This document shows, in pieces, positions 16,635-25,021 of a DNA stretch of 64,000 nucleotides (the stretch's first letter is position 1; each line of letters starts with the position of its first letter). Source of the DNA: Sphingomonas insulae (GTDB lineage: Bacteria > Pseudomonadota > Alphaproteobacteria > Sphingomonadales > Sphingomonadaceae); contig NZ_CP048422.1 in the NCBI RefSeq assembly GCF_010450875.1, forward strand, positions 1,705,001 to 1,769,000. Direction: 5' to 3'. Position numbers and translations under genes: made by a program. Below the pieces are notes generated by a model. It was not told where the DNA came from and searched no databases. It worked only from the letters and a program-made list of their open reading frames with translations.

Positions 16635-17687
16635 ATGACCTCGGTGTGGGATCTTCCCGATTTCGACAGCCATGAAGGCGTCCATACCTTCACCGACCGG
16701 CAATCGGGCCTGCGCGCGATCATCGCGGTCCATTCCACCCACCTCGGCCCGGCGGCCGGCGGCGCGCGCTTCTGGCATTATGCGTCCGGCGATCAGGCGG
16801 TGACCGACGCGCTGCGCCTGTCGCGCGGCATGAGCTTCAAGAACGCGATGGCCGGGCTGGCGCTTGGCGGCGGCAAGGGCGTCATCCTTGCCGACCAGCC
16901 CGGCGCGGTGATCGGCGAGGATCGGCTGAAGGCATTCGGCCGTGCCGTCGAATCGCTCGGCGGCCAATACGTCACCGCCGAGGATGTCGGCATGTCCGAA
17001 GCGCGGATGAAGGTGATTGCGGGCGAGACGAAATACGTCAGCGGCCTGCCGGTCGAAAGCGGCGCCGCCGGCGGCGATCCCGGCCCGTACACCGCGCACG
17101 GCGTCTATCTCGGCGTCAAGGCGGCGGCGAAGCGTGGTCTTGGTACCGACGACATGCAGGGCGTGCACGTCGCCATCCAGGGCGTCGGCTCGGTCGGTGG
17201 CGGCCTTGCCCGGCTGTTGGCCAGGGACGGCGCCCGCCTCACCCTCGCCGACGTCGATGCCGACCGCGCCCGGGCGCTGGCCGCGGAGCTTGGCGCCGAC
17301 ACCGTCGCCGCGGGCGCGATCCTCGGCGTCGAGGCGGATATCTTCAGCCCCAACGCCCTGGGCGCGATCCTGACCGAGGCGACGATCCCGACGCTGGTCG
17401 CCAGGGTCGTCGCGGGTGGTGCCAACAACCAGCTGGCGACGCGCGAGGATTACGATCGTCTCCACGATCGCGGCATCCTCTATGCGCCCGATTACGTTAT
17501 CAACGCCGGTGGCATCATCAACGTCGGCCTCGAATATCTCGGTCAGGGCGACGAGGCCGAGGTCATGGCGCGCATCGCCAAGATTCCCGCCCGCCTCGAC
17601 GAGGTGTGGGACGAGAGCGAGCGTACCGGTCGCCCCGCCGCCGAAGTCGCCGACACGATCGCGCAACGCCTCATCGGCCGCGGCTGA
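16635..17687 (+). CDS. Leucine dehydrogenase-family amino acid dehydrogenase (Glu/Leu/Phe/Val type)
   Basis: 350 residues, NAD-dependent oxidative deamination of a branched-chain or aromatic amino acid. The N-terminal dimerisation domain carries the GGGKGVI motif with the catalytic Lys (about residue 80) and the upstream GPAAGGARFW substrate region. The C-terminal Rossmann domain has GVGSVGGGLA (about 185) and the family's VAGGANNQLA and PDYVINAGGIINV motifs. Length matches leucine/phenylalanine dehydrogenases rather than glutamate dehydrogenases. The ATG at 16635 lies behind GGAGCAGG. A longer frame would read through the tRNA-His gene. Exact substrate cannot be told from sequence. Confidence 0.9.
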   Translation: MTSVWDLPDFDSHEGVHTFTDRQSGLRAIIAVHSTHLGPAAGGARFWHYASGDQAVTDALRLSRGMSFKNAMAGLALGGGKGVILADQPGAVIGEDRLKAFGRAVESLGGQYVTAEDVGMSEARMKVIAGETKYVSGLPVESGAAGGDPGPYTAHGVYLGVKAAAKRGLGTDDMQGVHVAIQGVGSVGGGLARLLARDGARLTLADVDADRARALAAELGADTVAAGAILGVEADIFSPNALGAILTEATIPTLVARVVAGGANNQLATREDYDRLHDRGILYAPDYVINAGGIINVGLEYLGQGDEAEVMARIAKIPARLDEVWDESERTGRPAAEVADTIAQRLIGRG

Positions 17688-18087
17688 CCGAAAGGGGGGC
17701 GGGGCAGGGCGGCAGGTCCCATTCTGCGCCGCCCCGTTCCGGCGCCCCGCTTCGTGCCGGAATGCACCGTAAGAGCGGGAGACGCAGCGCATCCGGCGAT
17801 GCCGCAGGGCAAGCTCGCGATACCTGTTGGACGATAACGCGGGAAACGCTTTGTAACGACAGGTAATTCCGGTCCCCCTGTCCTACATGCCGTTCTCGCG
17901 CTAGGCCCGGCGAAGGATCACCCACCGCTCGGTCCCGGCGCGGATCATCGCCGAAACGGAAACGGTCACCCCCGCGAGTTTCCGTACGAGTGCCCATGTT
18001 GTTCATGTTGTCCAGCTTCGCCGGGCGCGACCCGCGATACGATGGCCCGCCGGATACTAACGGGTGACGTCGCCTGCAAAGCTTCGT
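17688..18087. other. Intergenic region upstream of the cytochrome c maturation operon
   Basis: 400 bp without a supportable gene. GC-rich inverted segments lie near 17696-17760. The middle (17820-17880) is less GC-rich (ACGATAACGCGGGAAACGCT) and is the likeliest promoter area for ccmC. I see no riboswitch-like or repeat structure beyond this. Confidence 0.4.
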
Positions 18088-18828
18088 ATGGCGGGACCAG
18101 CCGTGCCGACCTTTCATGCCCTCGCCAACCCTGCGCGTTTCCTCAAGCTCGCCCGTCCGTTGACGCCGGCGCTGCTGGTCGCCGGGTGGCTGCTGCTGGC
18201 GGTCGGCTGCTGGGCCGGACTGACGCAGACGCCGCCCGACTATCTGCAGGGCGAAAGCGTCCGCATCCTCTACATCCACGTCCCCGCCGCCTGGCTGGGC
18301 ATGGGCGGGTGGAGCGGCCTGGCGATCAGCAGCATCGCCTTCCTCGTCTGGCGGCATCCGCTCAGCCACCTCGCCGCGCGCGCCATCGCGCTGCCCGGCG
18401 CGGTATTCGCCGCGGTCTGCCTCGTCACCGGCTCGATCTGGGGCCGGCCGACCTGGGGGACGTGGTGGCAATGGGACGGCCGGCTGACTTCGATGCTGCT
18501 GCTGTTCTTCGTCTATTGCGGCTATATGGCGCTCGCGCGGGCCGATGCGGAACGCGGTGGCGACGGTCGTATCCCGGCGCTCTACGGCATCGCCGGTACC
18601 GCTTTGCTGCCGATCATCCGCTATTCGGTGATCTGGTGGAACACGCTGCATCAGGGGCCTTCGATCGGCCTGACCCGGTCCAGCATCGCCGGCAGCATCC
18701 TGTGGCCGCTGGGCTTCACCATGGCCGGCTTCACCCTGATCTTTGCCGCGATCGTGCTGATGCGCATGCGCACCGCGATCGCCCGTACCAAGGCGGAGGC
18801 GCGGATGCGCCGGATGGCGCGCGTATGA
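18088..18828 (+). CDS. ccmC: Cytochrome c maturation haem transport protein CcmC
   Basis: 246 residues, six membrane spans. It has the tryptophan-rich WWD-type periplasmic signature (WGRPTWGTWWQWDGRLTSML) and flanking His residues that hold haem for transfer to CcmE. Other conserved segments include RILYIHVPAAWLGM and YSVIWWNTLHQGPS. Start choice is uncertain: GTG at 18064, ATG at 18088 and GTG at 18106 are all in frame and none has a good ribosome site. It is the first visible gene of an operon with 4-bp overlaps; ccmA and ccmB are not upstream. Confidence 0.93.
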   Translation: MAGPAVPTFHALANPARFLKLARPLTPALLVAGWLLLAVGCWAGLTQTPPDYLQGESVRILYIHVPAAWLGMGGWSGLAISSIAFLVWRHPLSHLAARAIALPGAVFAAVCLVTGSIWGRPTWGTWWQWDGRLTSMLLLFFVYCGYMALARADAERGGDGRIPALYGIAGTALLPIIRYSVIWWNTLHQGPSIGLTRSSIAGSILWPLGFTMAGFTLIFAAIVLMRMRTAIARTKAEARMRRMARV

Positions 18829-18929
18829 ACGCCTGGCCGTTCATCGGCGCCGCCTATGCGATCACCATCGGCGCCGCCGCCGCGCTGACCGCGCTCAGCT
18901 ATGTCGCGATGCGGCGCGCCGAGAAATGA
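18825..18929 (+). CDS. ccmD: Haem exporter protein CcmD
   Basis: 34 residues: MNAWPFIGAAYAITIGAA then one membrane helix and the basic end MRRAEK, which is the CcmD pattern. CcmD releases holo-CcmE from the CcmABC complex. It overlaps ccmC (ATGA) and ccmE (4 bp), a position that settles the identity of so short a gene. Confidence 0.88.
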   Translation: MNAWPFIGAAYAITIGAAAALTALSYVAMRRAEK

Positions 18930-19375
18930 CGGCGCCCGGGTGGCAGGCCAAGCACCAGCGGCTGACGCTGGCGCTGCTCGGGGTGGCCGCATTGGTCGCC
19001 GCGGCGCTGCTCGCCATGTCGGCGCTGAAGGATCAGGCCTCGTTCTTCTACGCCCCCTCCGACGTGCGGAAACAGGGCCTGCCGCTCGACCGCGCCGTCC
19101 GCTTGGGCGGCATGGTGCAGGCCGGCTCGATCCGCCGCGCCCCCGATGGCGTCACCGTCCACTTCGTCGTCGGCGACGGCATCGCCACCACACCGGTCAC
19201 CTTCGCCGGGATCACCCCCGACCTGTTCCGCGAACGATCGGGCGTGGTCGCGGAAGGGCGATTCAACCGCGACGGCAGCTTCACCGCGACCAACCTGCTC
19301 GCGAAGCACGACGAAAAGTACATGCCGCCCGAACTGGCGGGCAAGATGCACGAAACCAAGACGCTGGAACCATGA
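18926..19375 (+). CDS. ccmE: Periplasmic haem chaperone CcmE
   Basis: 149 residues. Membrane anchor at about 14-33, then an OB-fold domain. The covalent haem ligand is H128 in the HxxxY motif (KHDEKY, Y132), followed by the flexible MPPELAGKMHE tail typical of the family. It receives haem from CcmC and passes it to CcmF. It overlaps ccmD and ccmF by 4 bp each. Confidence 0.95.
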   Translation: MTAPGWQAKHQRLTLALLGVAALVAAALLAMSALKDQASFFYAPSDVRKQGLPLDRAVRLGGMVQAGSIRRAPDGVTVHFVVGDGIATTPVTFAGITPDLFRERSGVVAEGRFNRDGSFTATNLLAKHDEKYMPPELAGKMHETKTLEP

Positions 19376-21288
19376 TCGCCGAAGCCGGCCTTGCCGCCTT
19401 GTGGTTCGCCGCCGCGCTCGCCGCGCTGCAACTGGCGTTGGCGGCACTCGGCCTTGCCCGCGGCCAGCCGCAACCGATCGCGGCGGTGCGGCCGGTGGCG
19501 ATCGTCCAGGGCGCGCTGGCGGTCGCGGCGATGGCGGCGCTGATCGCGCTGTTCCTCGCCAGCGACATGTCGGTGAAGCTGGTGGTCGAGAACAGCCATG
19601 CGGCCAAGCCGTGGATCTACAAGTTCGCCGGCGCCTGGGGCAATCACGAAGGGTCGATGCTGCTCTGGGTGACGATCCTCGGCCTTGCCGGGGGGGCAGT
19701 CGCGATCTGCGAACGCCGGCTGCCCGAACGCACGCTGATCGCCACCCTGGGCGCGCAGGCGGGTATCGCGCTCGGCTTCTACGCCTTCCTCCTCTTCGCA
19801 TCGAACCCGTTTGCCCGGTTGAACCCGGCACCCGCCAACGGCCTCGGTCTCAACCCGTTGCTGCAGGATCCCGGCCTGGCATTCCATCCGCCCACGCTCT
19901 ACATCGGCTACGTCGGCATCTCGGTGGCCTTTTCCTTCGCGGTCGGCGCGCTGGTGACGCGCGACGTCGGCCCCGCCTTCGCCCGCGCCATGCGCCCCTG
20001 GGTGCTGGGGGCGTGGATATTCCTGACGCTCGGCATCACCGCCGGCAGCTATTGGGCCTATTACGAACTGGGCTGGGGCGGCTGGTGGTTCTGGGACCCG
20101 GTCGAGAACGCCTCTCTGATGCCGTGGCTGGCGGCGACCGCGCTGCTGCATTCGGTCACCGTGCTCGCCACGCGGGACGGTCTGCGCGCCTGGACGGTGA
20201 TGTTGGCGGTCGTCGCCTTCTCGATGTCGATGATCGGCACCTTCCTCGTCCGCTCCGGCATCCTCACCAGCGTGCACGCCTTCGCCGTCGATCCCGAACG
20301 CGGCGCCTTCATCCTCGTGTTGCTTGCGTTGTACATCGGCGGCGCGCTCGCGCTGTTCGCCGCCCGCATCGGCACCGTCCGCGCCGGCACGACCTTCTCG
20401 TTCGTCAGCCGCGAGGGCGGGCTGGTCATCAACAACCTGCTGCTGTCCGTCATCCTCGGCATCGTCCTGATCGGCACGCTCTACCCGCTCATCGCGGCGA
20501 GCTTCGGCGTGCAACTGTCGGTCGGGCCGCCGTTCTTCAACAAGGCGGCGGGGCCGATCGCGCTGGCGCTGGTGGTGGCGATGGCGATCGGGCCGCTGCT
20601 GCGCTGGCGCCGCGACGATGCCTCGGCATTGCTCGACCGGCTGATCTGGCCGATCGCCGCGGCCGGGTTCGTTGGCGCGGCGCTGGTCGTGCTGGCACCG
20701 CCCGGCATCCTGCCGCTGTTCGGCATCGCCCTCGCCGCCGGGCTGGCGGTGGCAAGCGTGCTGCCGCTGGTCGGCCGCAACCTGCTGCGCACGCCCCTGT
20801 TCACCTGGGGCATGGTCGTCGCGCACCTCGGCATCGCGGTCAGCCTCGCCGGCATGGCGTGCGACAGCGCCTACACCGCCGAGACGCTGGTCGCCGCCAC
20901 CGTCGGCCAGCCCGTCCGCGTCGGCCCCTATGTGGTAAAGCTGGACGGCATCAAGCCGGTCGTCGGCCAGAACTGGTCGGCGCTGGAGGCGCGGCTCAGC
21001 GCCACGCGCGACGGCGACACCATCGTGCTGCGCCCGCAGTCGCGCTATTTTTCCGATCCCGTCACCACGACCAGCGAAAGCGCCATCGCCACCCAATGGG
21101 ATGGCCAGCTCTATACGGTGCTCGGCCAGGCGGACGGGCAGGGGCGCTGGCAGCTGCGACTGTGGTGGAAGCCATTCGTGACGCTGATCTGGCTGGGCGG
21201 CGTCCTGATCGCGCTCGGCGGCGCGCTGTCGCTGGTCGGTCGCTGGCGCCGCGAACGCCGCACTGCGGTGCGGGAGGGCTGTGCATGA
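19372..21288 (+). CDS. ccmF: Haem lyase subunit CcmF
   Basis: 638 residues with about 14-15 membrane spans. The WWD domain is visible (GWGGWWFWDPVENASLMPWL, about residue 235), as are conserved HEGSMLLW, LLQDPGLAFHPPTLYIGYVG and FLVRSGILTSVHAF, and a C-terminal periplasmic domain. With CcmH it attaches haem to apocytochrome c CXXCH motifs. The ATG at 19372 overlaps the ccmE stop. Confidence 0.96.
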   Translation: MIAEAGLAALWFAAALAALQLALAALGLARGQPQPIAAVRPVAIVQGALAVAAMAALIALFLASDMSVKLVVENSHAAKPWIYKFAGAWGNHEGSMLLWVTILGLAGGAVAICERRLPERTLIATLGAQAGIALGFYAFLLFASNPFARLNPAPANGLGLNPLLQDPGLAFHPPTLYIGYVGISVAFSFAVGALVTRDVGPAFARAMRPWVLGAWIFLTLGITAGSYWAYYELGWGGWWFWDPVENASLMPWLAATALLHSVTVLATRDGLRAWTVMLAVVAFSMSMIGTFLVRSGILTSVHAFAVDPERGAFILVLLALYIGGALALFAARIGTVRAGTTFSFVSREGGLVINNLLLSVILGIVLIGTLYPLIAASFGVQLSVGPPFFNKAAGPIALALVVAMAIGPLLRWRRDDASALLDRLIWPIAAAGFVGAALVVLAPPGILPLFGIALAAGLAVASVLPLVGRNLLRTPLFTWGMVVAHLGIAVSLAGMACDSAYTAETLVAATVGQPVRVGPYVVKLDGIKPVVGQNWSALEARLSATRDGDTIVLRPQSRYFSDPVTTTSESAIATQWDGQLYTVLGQADGQGRWQLRLWWKPFVTLIWLGGVLIALGGALSLVGRWRRERRTAVREGCA

Positions 21289-21812
21289 GGCGCTGGCTGA
21301 TCTGGACGCCGTTCGTGGCGTTCGCCCTGCTCTTCGCGATCGTCGCTGGCGGCCTGTTCAAGCCCGCCGACCGCGTCGTCCGCTCCGCGCTGGTCGGCAA
21401 GCCGCTGCCCGACTTCGCGCTGCCGGCCATCGCCGCGGACAAGCCCGGCCTGTCCGCCGCCGCGTTTCGCAACGGCCAGCCGCGCCTGCTCAACATCTTT
21501 GCCAGCTGGTGCATTCCCTGTGCCGCCGAATCGCCGCAGCTGCTCCGGCTGAAGGCGATGGGCGTTCCCATCGACGCCATCGCCATCCGCGACACCGCAC
21601 CCGCCCTGCGCGACTTCCTCCGCCGCAACGGCGACCCCTACGACCGGATCGGCGATGACCGGCAAAGCGCGGTGCAGCTCGCACTCGGTTCGTCGGGCGT
21701 GCCCGAAAGCTTCGTCGTCGACGGCCGCGGACGCATCGTGTTGCAGCACGTCGGCGACATCCGTGCCGACGACGTGGCGACCATTGCCGCCGCGATCCGG
21801 GACGCGCGATGA
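21285..21812 (+). CDS. ccmG: Thiol:disulfide oxidoreductase CcmG/DsbE
   Basis: 175 residues. N-terminal anchor (about 4-24), then a thioredoxin fold with the CXXC active site WCIPC (about residue 76-80, in FASWCIPCAAESPQL), the GVPESFVVD cis-Pro region and the C-terminal helix. It keeps apocytochrome cysteines or CcmH reduced before haem attachment. It overlaps ccmF and ccmH by 4 bp. Confidence 0.93.
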   Translation: MRRWLIWTPFVAFALLFAIVAGGLFKPADRVVRSALVGKPLPDFALPAIAADKPGLSAAAFRNGQPRLLNIFASWCIPCAAESPQLLRLKAMGVPIDAIAIRDTAPALRDFLRRNGDPYDRIGDDRQSAVQLALGSSGVPESFVVDGRGRIVLQHVGDIRADDVATIAAAIRDAR

Positions 21813-22216
21813 AACGGGCGCTGTTCCTCGCCATGCTCGTCGCCGCCGCCCCTGCGACGGCCGATCCGTCGACGCCGCCGGCCGCGCTCGCCTATACCCA
21901 ATTGCGCGACCCGGCGCAGGAGGCGCAGGCCCGCGATCTGATGGCAACGCTGCGCTGTGTGGTCTGCCAGGGCCAATCGATCGCCGATAGCGACGCCAGC
22001 ATGGCCGGCGACATGCGCGCGCTGGTCCGCAGCCGCATCGCCGCGGGCGAAAAGCCCGATGCGATCCGGGCCTGGCTGGTCGAACGCTATGGCGATTACG
22101 TCACCTACGATCCGCCGTTCGGCGCTGCGACCTGGCCGCTGTGGCTCGCGCCGATCGCGTTGCTGGTGGTCGGCGCGCTGATCGCCCGGTCCAGCTTCCG
22201 GCGCCGGGCGCGCTGA
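21809..22216 (+). CDS. ccmH: Cytochrome c maturation protein CcmH
   Basis: 135 residues. Signal peptide (1-18), three-helix domain with the redox pair LRCVVCQ (about residues 50-53) and conserved SIADSDASMAGDMR and GDYVTYDPPF, then a C-terminal membrane span and basic tail. This is the short CcmH form, without a fused TPR domain; the next gene supplies that part. Confidence 0.94.
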   Translation: MKRALFLAMLVAAAPATADPSTPPAALAYTQLRDPAQEAQARDLMATLRCVVCQGQSIADSDASMAGDMRALVRSRIAAGEKPDAIRAWLVERYGDYVTYDPPFGAATWPLWLAPIALLVVGALIARSSFRRRAR

Positions 22217-22842
22217 TGGGCTGGTTGATCCTGATCCTGATCGCGGTGGAAATCGCCGCCGCTTTGATCCTGCTGCGGGTGAACCGCGTCCTGCGGTCGA
22301 TGGTCGGTGCGGCGCTGATGCTCGGCGCGGCGGGGTATGCCTGGCAAGGCTCGCCGATGTTGCCGGCAAGTGGCGCGCGGCCCGATGCGATACGCCTGGC
22401 GGACGATCCCGCGCTGGTCGATCTGCGCGAACGGATGCTGGGGCGGTTCACGGCCGACGCCGCCTATCTGACTGCCTCGGATGCGATGGCGCGGGCCGGT
22501 GACCAGCGTTCGGCCGTCCGCGCGATCCTCGGCGGTCTGAACCGCTATCCGCGCAGCGTCATGTTGTGGACCGCGCTGGGTACCGCGCTCGCCGCGCACG
22601 ACGGCAATCAGCCATCGCCGCCGGCGGTGTTCGCCTTCGATCAGGCGATCCGGGTCGCGCCGCTGCACCCGGCGCCGCACTTCTTCCTGGGTCTGGCTCG
22701 GGTCCGGGCCAACGATTATGCCGCCGCGCGGGCGGAATGGGCCAGGGCGCTGGCGCTGTCGCCCAGGGGAGCATCCTACCGCCGCGATATCGCGGTTCGC
22801 CTGATGCTCATCGATCGCCTGCTCGCCGAACAGGGCCGCTGA
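22216..22842 (+). CDS. Short CcmI-like TPR protein
   Basis: 208 residues from the ATG overlapping the ccmH stop. Two membrane helices (about 2-20 and 29-48) are followed by a soluble region with two to three tetratricopeptide-like helices (DQRSAVRAILGGLNRYPRS, AVFAFDQAIRVAPLHPAPHF, YAAARAEWARALALSP). CcmI binds apocytochrome c and hands it to the CcmFH ligase. At 208 residues it is about half the usual CcmI length and has a reduced linker, so it is a minimal version. Identity rests on position plus TPR content. Confidence 0.75.
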   Translation: MGWLILILIAVEIAAALILLRVNRVLRSMVGAALMLGAAGYAWQGSPMLPASGARPDAIRLADDPALVDLRERMLGRFTADAAYLTASDAMARAGDQRSAVRAILGGLNRYPRSVMLWTALGTALAAHDGNQPSPPAVFAFDQAIRVAPLHPAPHFFLGLARVRANDYAAARAEWARALALSPRGASYRRDIAVRLMLIDRLLAEQGR

Positions 22843-22949
22843 AGGGCGGTTCGATCTCGTCATCAGGATCGGGAGTGACTGCCCCCTCGTCCTCTTCCGC
22901 GGGAAGAGAGGAGGGGGAAGAGAATAATAGGGCTGGCTGGAACGCTACC

Positions 22950-23168
22950 TCACTGGCCCCTGCCGGTCTTCTCCTGCAGGGCATCGATCCGCTTCGACGC
23001 ATCGGCCTTGGTCAGGGTATCGTCGAACGGCTCGCCGGCTTCCTCGCTCAGCGTCTTCAGATAGCTCGCCTGCGCACCGGTCATCGCCTCGTCGCCGGTC
23101 GTCCAGTCGTCCGGGTTCTTCTCGGCGTTGGACGTCGGGTGGGTCTTCGGGTTTTCGGGTTCGGACAT
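22950..23168 (-). CDS. DUF3072 family small protein
   Basis: 72 residues, hydrophilic. The core DDWTTGDEAMTGAQASYLKT is the DUF3072 signature, followed by LSEEAGEPFDDTLTKADASK and an amphipathic end. Function unknown. The start MSEPENPKTHP lies at the base of a perfect 14-bp hairpin (23167-23204), so ribosome access may be controlled. It is downstream of ald on the same strand, 58 bp away. Confidence 0.8.
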   Translation of the reverse strand: MSEPENPKTHPTSNAEKNPDDWTTGDEAMTGAQASYLKTLSEEAGEPFDDTLTKADASKRIDALQEKTGRGQ

Positions 23169-23204
23169 GGTTGAAGCCTTCCTTGGTTCGAAGGCTTCAA
23201 CCAT
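23167..23204. repeat. Perfect 14-bp inverted repeat at the DUF3072 start
   Basis: ATGGTTGAAGCCTT (23167-23180) and its exact complement (23191-23204) flank a 10-nt loop. It lies between ald (stop at 23227) and the DUF3072 start codon (minus-strand ATG at 23166-23168), so it overlaps the start. No T-run follows on either strand. Confidence 0.85.
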
Positions 23205-23226
23205 CGTGTTCCGTATCCGTTCCGGA

Positions 23227-24333
23227 TCAGCCCTGCCACGCCTCATAGGGCAGCGACAGATCGTCGGCGACCGCCTTGAACGCGATCTTGCCCTTGTAGA
23301 CGTTGAGGCCGTTGGCGAGGTGCGGATCGGCCTGCATCGCCGCTTCCGCGCCCAGGTTGGCGAGCTTCAGGGCGAACGGCAGCGTCGCGTTGTTCAGCGC
23401 GAATGCCGACGTGCGCGCGACCGCACCCGGCATGTTGGCGACGCAATAATGGATCACGCCGTCCACCTCGAACACCGGGTCCTCGTGCGTCGTGGCGTGG
23501 CTGGTTTCGAAACAGCCCCCCTGGTCGATCGCAATATCGACCAGCACCGCGCCCCGCTTCATCGTCTTGACCATCTCGCGCGTCACCAGCTTCGGCGCCG
23601 CCGCTCCCGGCACCAGCACCGCGCCGATGACCAGATGCGCGTTCTTCACCGCCGCGGCGATCGCCGCCTTGCTGGCATAGGCGGTCTTGATCTGGCTGGA
23701 AAAGAACATGTCGAGTTCCGCCAGCCGATCGTTCGAGATGTCGTAGATGGTGACGTCGGCGCGCATGCCGACCGCCATCTGCGCCGCGTTGACGCCCGAC
23801 ACGCCGCCGCCGAGGATCGCGACCTTCGCCGGCGCCACGCCCGGTACGCCGCCCAGCAGCACGCCGCGGCCACCCTGTTCCTTCTCCAGGTAATGCGCGC
23901 CGACCTGCACCGACATGCGGCCCGCGACCTCGCTCATCGGCTTCAGCAGCGGCAGGCCGCCGCGCGTCGCTGTGACCGTCTCATAGGCGATGCAGGTCGC
24001 GCCCGACTTCATCAGTCCCTCCGCCTGCGGCTTGTCCGCGGCGAGGTGGAGATAGGTGAACAGCACGTGGCGCGGTTCCAGCAGGGCGATCTCGCTCGCC
24101 TGCGGCTCCTTGACCTTCACGATCATGTCGGCGGCGGCGAACACCGCGGCGGGATCGGGCAGGATCGTCGCACCGGCGTCGATATAGTCCTGGTCCTCGA
24201 AATCGATGCCGCTACCGGCCTTGGTCTCGACGACGACCTCATGGCCAGCTGCGACCAGTTCGGCGACCGACGGCGGGGTCAGGCCGACGCGATATTCGTG
24301 ATTCTTGATTTCCTTGGGAACGCCGATGCGCAT
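23227..24333 (-). CDS. ald: Alanine dehydrogenase
   Basis: 368 residues, reversible NAD-dependent deamination of L-alanine to pyruvate and ammonia. The N-terminal AlaDH/PNT domain begins [20 protein letters not shown]; substrate and catalytic residues lie in VKVKEPQ (Lys) and LHLAADKPQ (His). The Rossmann motif is [12 protein letters not shown], and the C-terminus has [21 protein letters not shown]. The ATG at 24333 follows GGAAGAGGAG. It is divergent from an Lrp-family gene with 119 bp between the start codons, which suggests control of ald by that regulator. Confidence 0.96.
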   Translation of the reverse strand: MRIGVPKEIKNHEYRVGLTPPSVAELVAAGHEVVVETKAGSGIDFEDQDYIDAGATILPDPAAVFAAADMIVKVKEPQASEIALLEPRHVLFTYLHLAADKPQAEGLMKSGATCIAYETVTATRGGLPLLKPMSEVAGRMSVQVGAHYLEKEQGGRGVLLGGVPGVAPAKVAILGGGVSGVNAAQMAVGMRADVTIYDISNDRLAELDMFFSSQIKTAYASKAAIAAAVKNAHLVIGAVLVPGAAAPKLVTREMVKTMKRGAVLVDIAIDQGGCFETSHATTHEDPVFEVDGVIHYCVANMPGAVARTSAFALNNATLPFALKLANLGAEAAMQADPHLANGLNVYKGKIAFKAVADDLSLPYEAWQG

Positions 24334-24452
24334 CTCATTCTCCTCTTCCAACGCCCGCAATACAGGAGGATGCGCTGGAGAAGGTCGCAATCTGATCCGG
24401 TCGCGGTCGCCTTGGCGGGATATTTTTGCACGTTTGTTCGGTATGACGCTGC

Positions 24453-24899
24453 ATGATGCTCGACAGTCTCGACCGCAAGATCCTCGCCCAGCTGCTCGCC
24501 AATTCCGACCTCACCAGCGCCGAACTGGGCGAGGCGGTCGGCCTGTCGCCCAGTGCCGCGCATCGCCGCGTCGGTGCGCTCAAGGATCGCGGCCTCATCG
24601 CCGGCTTCCGCGCGGTGCTCAGCAAGGCGGCGCGCGGCAACCCCAGCGTCGTGCTGGTCAACGTCACGCTCCGCGACCAGCGCGAGGAGACCATGGCGGC
24701 GTTCGAGCGCGACATCGTCGAGATACCCGAGGTACGCGACTGTTTCCTGATGAGCGGCGAGGCGGATTATATGCTGCACGTCGAGGTCCGCCGCGACGAC
24801 ACGTTCGAACGGATCCACCGCGAAACGCTGTCCCGCCTGCCCGGCGTCACCCGCCTCGCATCGCATTTCGTGATTCGCGAGGTCTTCCGCCGTCCCTAG
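24453..24899 (+). CDS. Lrp/AsnC family transcriptional regulator
   Basis: 148 residues. N-terminal winged helix-turn-helix ([40 protein letters not shown]), then a RAM/AsnC ligand domain ([20 protein letters not shown]). Divergent to ald, which matches the AldR arrangement in which an Lrp-type protein senses alanine and activates alanine dehydrogenase; that role is inference from context. The intergenic stretch 24334-24452 includes an AT-richer segment (24418-24440) that may hold the operator. Confidence 0.9.
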   Translation: MMLDSLDRKILAQLLANSDLTSAELGEAVGLSPSAAHRRVGALKDRGLIAGFRAVLSKAARGNPSVVLVNVTLRDQREETMAAFERDIVEIPEVRDCFLMSGEADYMLHVEVRRDDTFERIHRETLSRLPGVTRLASHFVIREVFRRP

Positions 24900-25021
24900 C
24901 GGGTACGGATCGACGGCGGGGGCGTTGCTCCCTTCGTTCAGCCCATGCTAAGGCGCGACGTTATGGAACAGGTTGGGAACAGCACCGGTCTTCGCATGAT
25001 GTCGGATCGGTCGAGCCACTC

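Noticed and set aside
19048..21096. Long antisense open frame over ccmE/ccmF
   Set aside because: Composition is Arg/Asp/His/Gln-rich noise, while the ccm genes on the plus strand have full family motifs.
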